Below, piece by piece: positions 60,693-64,000 of a DNA stretch of 64,000 bases. Source of the DNA: Candidatus Devosia phytovorans (GTDB lineage: Bacteria > Pseudomonadota > Alphaproteobacteria > Rhizobiales > Devosiaceae); the NCBI GenBank assembly GCA_029202405.1, contig CP119312.1, positions 811,001 to 875,000 of the forward strand, read 5' to 3'. Within the stretch, counting starts at the first letter, position 1. Each line of letters starts with the position of its first letter. The translations under genes and the position numbers were made by a program. The notes beneath the pieces were generated by a model. That model worked only from the letters and a program-made list of their open reading frames with translations. It searched no databases and was not told the DNA's origin.

Positions 60693-61304
60693 ATGTCCAA
60701 ACTCAAGATTGCCGTCATCATCTCTTCGACCCGCCCGACCCGCTTCGGCGAGATCCCTGCAAAGTGGATCCTCGAAAAGGCTAACGAACGTCCTGAAATC
60801 CAGGCCGAGATCGTCGACCTGCGCGACTTCGACCTGCCGTTCTTTGACGAAGCTGCGTCCAATGCCTGGATGCCTTCGCAGAATGCGGAAGCCGTTCGCT
60901 GGCAGAACAAGATCAGCGAATTCGACGGCTATATCTTCGTGACCGCCGAGTACAACCGCTCGATCACCGGCGCCCTCAAGAACGCTCTCGACCAGGCCTA
61001 TGTGAACTGGAACAAGAAGGCCTTCACCGCCGTGGGTTACGGCACGCTGGGTGGCGCACGCGCTGTCGAGCACCTGCGCACGATCGGTATCGAGCTGCAG
61101 ATGGCCCCGACCCGTTCGGCCGTTCACATTGCCGGCGCCGACTTTGCTGCCGTGCACCCCGGTTTTGGTGGCACCAAGTCCCTCAACGACCTTGAAGCCT
61201 CGATCGGCAATTCCACCAAGGACAGCCTCGACCAGCTGATCTGGTGGAGCCAGGCCACCAAGGCTGCCCGCGCCAATGAAGCTGTCGCCCAGGCAGCCGA
61301 ATAA
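60693..61304 (+). CDS. NAD(P)H-dependent FMN reductase-like flavoprotein
   Basis: A 203-aa flavodoxin-fold protein: the phosphate loop IISSTRPTRFGEIPAKWI, then FVTAEYNRSITGALKNALDQ and VGYGTLGGARAVEHLRTI, as in the NADPH-dependent FMN reductase family (azoreductase/ChrR-like). It probably reduces quinones or flavins. An excellent ribosome site (AAGGAGGG) precedes the ATG, suggesting high expression. Confidence 0.88.
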   Translation: MSKLKIAVIISSTRPTRFGEIPAKWILEKANERPEIQAEIVDLRDFDLPFFDEAASNAWMPSQNAEAVRWQNKISEFDGYIFVTAEYNRSITGALKNALDQAYVNWNKKAFTAVGYGTLGGARAVEHLRTIGIELQMAPTRSAVHIAGADFAAVHPGFGGTKSLNDLEASIGNSTKDSLDQLIWWSQATKAARANEAVAQAAE

Positions 61305-61339
61305 GCCTTACGAAGACCTCCAAAATCTTCGTTTACCGG

Positions 61340-61373
61340 CAGGGGCCACTCGGCAACGAGTGGCCCCTGTTGG
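61340..61373 (+). terminator. Long hairpin after FMN reductase gene
   Basis: Perfect 13-bp stem CAGGGGCCACTCG / CGAGTGGCCCCTG (61340-61352, 61357-61369), loop GCAA, followed by the weak T-tract TTGGTTTGG. It is a probable terminator or mRNA-stabilising hairpin. Confidence 0.7.
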
Positions 61374-61408
61374 TTTGGTGGTATTCAATATGGGCGCCAC
61401 ACACTCGA

Positions 61409-61437
61409 TGTCATCCCGGCCTTGAGCCAGGATGACA
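61409..61437. repeat. REP-like hairpin repeat TGTCATCC...GGATGACA
   Basis: Eight-bp perfect arms (61409-61416, 61430-61437) around CGGCCTTGAGCCA. This sequence class looks like short intergenic hairpins seen in many Hyphomicrobiales genomes. The rest of the gap 61438-61597 shows no gene. Confidence 0.5.
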
Positions 61438-61597
61438 CCGCGTTGCGAAACCCAGGTGCAAAACAGGGACCCGCAATATTGGCTCGTTCATAAGGGCTTA
61501 GCCGTGGTTGGTTTGAACCATTGTACGCCTGTGGTGTTGTGTGTGACGATTGGCGGGTGTATAGCGGCGCGCCTTCGACCGAGAGAGCAACAGGTTC

Positions 61598-63529
61598 ATG
61601 ACGCAGACGAGTGCGACCGGCAACAAGAGTGCCGGTGTCGATGCGGGCCACACTTCCAACGATTCCCATTCCAAACACCTGCCTATGCTGCTGCTCGGCG
61701 CGTTGGGCGTGGTTTTTGGCGATATCGGCACGAGCCCGATCTATGCTTTCCGCGAAGCCATGCATATCCGCCCCGGTGCCTCGACCAGTGATAGCGAGAT
61801 ACTGGGCCTGCTGTCGCTGATCGTCTGGGCCCTGACGCTGACCGTCTCAGTCAAATATGTGTTCTTCGTCACCCGTGCCGACAATAATGGCGAGGGCGGC
61901 ACGCTGTCGCTGATGGCCCTGGCGCGCAAGACTTTCGCCAATCCGCCGGTGTGGATCACCATCCTGGGCGTTATGGGCGCAGCCATGTTCTTTGGCGACG
62001 CGATCATTACGCCGGCCATGTCGGTGCTCTCGGCCGTGGAAGGCGTCAAGCTCGTGGCGCCAGGCATGGAGCGCTGGATCGTGCCGATCACACTGGTGAT
62101 CATCGTCGGCATCTTTGCCGTGCAAAGGTTCGGCACGGCCAAGGTTTCCATCATTTTCGGGCCGGTGACGGGCCTGTGGTTCCTGGTGCTGGGCTTTTCG
62201 GGCCTGGTGCATATCATCCAGTATCCGGCTGTGCTGTTCGCGCTCAATCCGCTGCTCGGCCTCGAATTCCTGGTCACCCATCTGGGGCTGGCCTTTGTCG
62301 TGGTCGGCGCGATCTTTCTCGCCGTGACGGGCGCCGAGGCGCTTTACGTCGACCTTGGCCATTTCGGCCGCAAGCCGATCGTTCTGGTCTGGTTCGCGCT
62401 GGTGTTTCCCTGCCTGCTGCTCAACTATTTCGGGCAGGGCGCCTTCGTGCTGCAGGTGGGGCCGGAAAATGTCGAAAGCCCGTTCTTCGAAATGCAGCCC
62501 GACTGGGCGCTATTGCCCTTCGTGGGGCTGGCGACTCTTGCAACGATCATCGCCAGCCAGGCGGTGATTTCGGGCACCTATAGCCTTACCCAGCAGGCGA
62601 TCGCGCTCAATATGCTGCCGCGCATGGTGGTGACACATACGTCGGAAACCCAGAGCGGGCAGATCTACATGCCGCAGATCAACACCATGCTGATGGTGGG
62701 CGTGCTGATCCTGGTGCTGATGTTCCGCAGCTCGAGCGCGCTGAGCCATGCCTATGGCATTGCCGTGAGCGGCGTGATGATCATGACGCTGACGCTGCTG
62801 GTGGTCGTCATGTGGCGCAACTGGAAGTGGCATCCGGCGGCGGTCATCGGGTTTGGCGTGGTGTTTGCGGCGATCGATGGCGGCTTTTTTGCCGCCAATG
62901 CGGCCAAGTTGTTCCAGGGTGGCTGGGTGCCGGCGGCGGTGGCGATCCTTGTGGCCGTGATCATGTGGAGCTGGATGGCCGGCCGCAAGCGGCTGGCGGA
63001 AAAGACCCGTCGCGACGAGGTGCCGCTGCAGTTCCTGGTCGATAATCTGGCCAAGAAGAAGCCGACGCTGGTGCCGGGCACGGCGGTGTTTCTGACCAGC
63101 GATATCGAAGGCGCGCCGACGGCGCTGCTGCATAGTCTCAAGCACTATAAGGTGCTGCACGAGCAGAATGTGATCCTGACGGTGCGCACATCGGTATCGC
63201 CCCGCGTGCCGGACGACGAGAAGGTGACGATCGACGCCTATAACGAGCTGTTCAGCCGCGTGGTGGTGACCTTCGGCTATATGGAAAGCCCCAATATTCC
63301 CAAGGCACTGGTGCTGGCGCGCAAGCTGGGCTGGAAGTTCGACATCATGTCGACGTCGTTCTTCCTGTCGCGGCGTTCGCTCAAGGCTGGGCCCAAGACC
63401 AGCGGGCCGCTGCGCTACTGGCAGGATCGGCTGTTCACCCGGCTGGCCAAGAATGCCAGCGACGCGACGGAATATTTCCATATTCCGACGGGGCGCGTGG
63501 TGGAGATTGGCACGCAGGTGGTGCTTTAG
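61598..63529 (+). CDS. kup: Potassium uptake protein Kup
   Basis: KUP/HAK-family potassium-proton symporter of 643 aa. About twelve membrane segments follow a short polar tail; the signature GALGVVFGDIGTSPIYAFRE, then GEGGTLSLMALARKTF, FGDAIITPAMSVLSAVEG and VTGAEALYVDLGHFG, are all present. The C-terminal cytoplasmic part (MSTSFFLSRRSLKAG) is typical. It is monocistronic, with a repeat element downstream. Confidence 0.95.
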   Translation: MTQTSATGNKSAGVDAGHTSNDSHSKHLPMLLLGALGVVFGDIGTSPIYAFREAMHIRPGASTSDSEILGLLSLIVWALTLTVSVKYVFFVTRADNNGEGGTLSLMALARKTFANPPVWITILGVMGAAMFFGDAIITPAMSVLSAVEGVKLVAPGMERWIVPITLVIIVGIFAVQRFGTAKVSIIFGPVTGLWFLVLGFSGLVHIIQYPAVLFALNPLLGLEFLVTHLGLAFVVVGAIFLAVTGAEALYVDLGHFGRKPIVLVWFALVFPCLLLNYFGQGAFVLQVGPENVESPFFEMQPDWALLPFVGLATLATIIASQAVISGTYSLTQQAIALNMLPRMVVTHTSETQSGQIYMPQINTMLMVGVLILVLMFRSSSALSHAYGIAVSGVMIMTLTLLVVVMWRNWKWHPAAVIGFGVVFAAIDGGFFAANAAKLFQGGWVPAAVAILVAVIMWSWMAGRKRLAEKTRRDEVPLQFLVDNLAKKKPTLVPGTAVFLTSDIEGAPTALLHSLKHYKVLHEQNVILTVRTSVSPRVPDDEKVTIDAYNELFSRVVVTFGYMESPNIPKALVLARKLGWKFDIMSTSFFLSRRSLKAGPKTSGPLRYWQDRLFTRLAKNASDATEYFHIPTGRVVEIGTQVVL

Positions 63530-63550
63530 GTTATGTGCGGGTAGATCGGA

Positions 63551-63666
63551 GTACCCCCACCTAACCTCCCCCTGATAGGGGGAGGGACAGATCGAGTATT
63601 CGGTACAATCTTGCCAAGCCCACCGGCCGGATCCCTCCCTATCAGGGGGAGGTTAGGTGGGGGTAT
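63551..63666. repeat. Dispersed inverted-repeat element, copy 2
   Basis: Arms 63551-63588 (GTACCCCCACCTAACCTCCC, then the hairpin CCCCTGATAGGGGG) and 63632-63666 are reverse complements and match the element at 27102-27220. It sits between convergent kup and the hypothetical gene at the window edge. The internal spacer differs from copy 1, so the arms are the conserved part. Confidence 0.85.
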
Positions 63667-63670
63667 CCCC

Positions 63671-64000
63671 CTACTTCACCATGTCCGGGCAGACATACGG
63701 CACCGTAGCCGTCGTAAACCGCTGTTCCTGCACGTCGCTGCCCAGCTTGAGATTGAGCACCAGGTCGGTCTCGGTCAGTTCGGCGATGTCGGCATTGATG
63801 GTCATGCCGTCTTCGTCCCAGGAGATTTCGGTGTCAGAGACCTGCTGCCATTTGGAGAGGCGGTAGGTTTCCCAGCAGCTGTCGGTGACCAATGTGCCGT
63901 CGCCGAGGAAGATCTGCATCGGGCCGGGCAGGCTTTCGTCGGCGTCGGCGCGGACCCAGACCTTGTTGAGCAGGGGATTTGAGGTGTCGCCGGCCTCATC
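63671..64000 (-). CDS. Hypothetical protein, 3' part only
   Basis: The last 109 codons of a gene running in from beyond the right edge; the frame is open to base 64000, so the start is outside. Visible sequence includes NKVWVRADADESLPG, GDGTLVTDSCWETYRLSKWQ and a terminal cysteine-containing VPYVCPDMVK. The paired cysteines suggest an exported protein. I do not recognise the family. Confidence 0.72.
   Translation of the reverse strand, partial: DEAGDTSNPLLNKVWVRADADESLPGPMQIFLGDGTLVTDSCWETYRLSKWQQVSDTEISWDEDGMTINADIAELTETDLVLNLKLGSDVQEQRFTTATVPYVCPDMVK

Overview
The window is a continuous chromosomal segment of a high-GC alphaproteobacterium, most likely a Hyphomicrobiales member close to Devosia. 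This rests on the order of the division and cell-wall cluster running into ftsZ-lpxC-bamD-recN-ligA, the thyA/folA-hflK-hflC arrangement, a circularly permuted two-piece tmRNA next to an alphaproteobacterial-type sspB, and the protein sequences themselves. The genus is an inference. No rRNA or tRNA genes, CRISPR arrays, intact insertion sequences or prophage were seen.

Region 1 (1-20.2 kb) is the dcw cluster: ftsI (3' end), murE, murF, mraY, then ftsW, murG, murC, ddl, ftsQ, ftsA, ftsZ, lpxC, bamD. It departs from the usual layout. murD and murB are missing from their expected places. The murD slot between mraY and ftsW holds an ECF sigma/anti-sigma pair, a divergent secreted DUF4394 protein and a VapBC-like toxin-antitoxin pair. 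Between ftsA and ftsZ sit a RelE/ParE-like toxin with a 155-aa unidentified partner, a DUF4126-type membrane protein, a PhnB-like protein and what looks like the 3' relic of a second PhnB-like gene.

Region 2 (20.2-36.5 kb) has recN and a striking mosaic ligA: an AT-richer, apparently foreign stretch of about 1.2 kb replaces the catalytic core of an otherwise native, GC-rich gene and leaves two N-terminal Ia-like domains in one 879-aa protein. Small secreted proteins, a clustered inverted repeat, an M24 aminopeptidase, two tiny paralogous proteins, prmA, a UvrD/PcrA helicase and a Pho-box-preceded phytase-like secreted protein follow.

Region 3 (36.5-49 kb) carries an AsmA-like protein, sspB with ssrA (tmRNA) directly upstream, a secreted alpha/beta hydrolase, ridA, a nucleotide/folate group (thyA, a MazG-like gene, folA) and hflK-hflC. 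Region 4 (49-64 kb) has serB, miaA, a MATE transporter, small envelope proteins, a cold-shock gene, a single-domain response regulator with a LuxR-type regulator, a Nudix gene, a PiT phosphate transporter, ilvB-ilvN behind a leader-peptide attenuator, pdxJ, an FMN reductase, kup and the 3' part of a hypothetical gene.

Starts were chosen from ribosome-binding sites, overlaps and family N-termini. All family names come from recognising the sequence by eye, without database searches.
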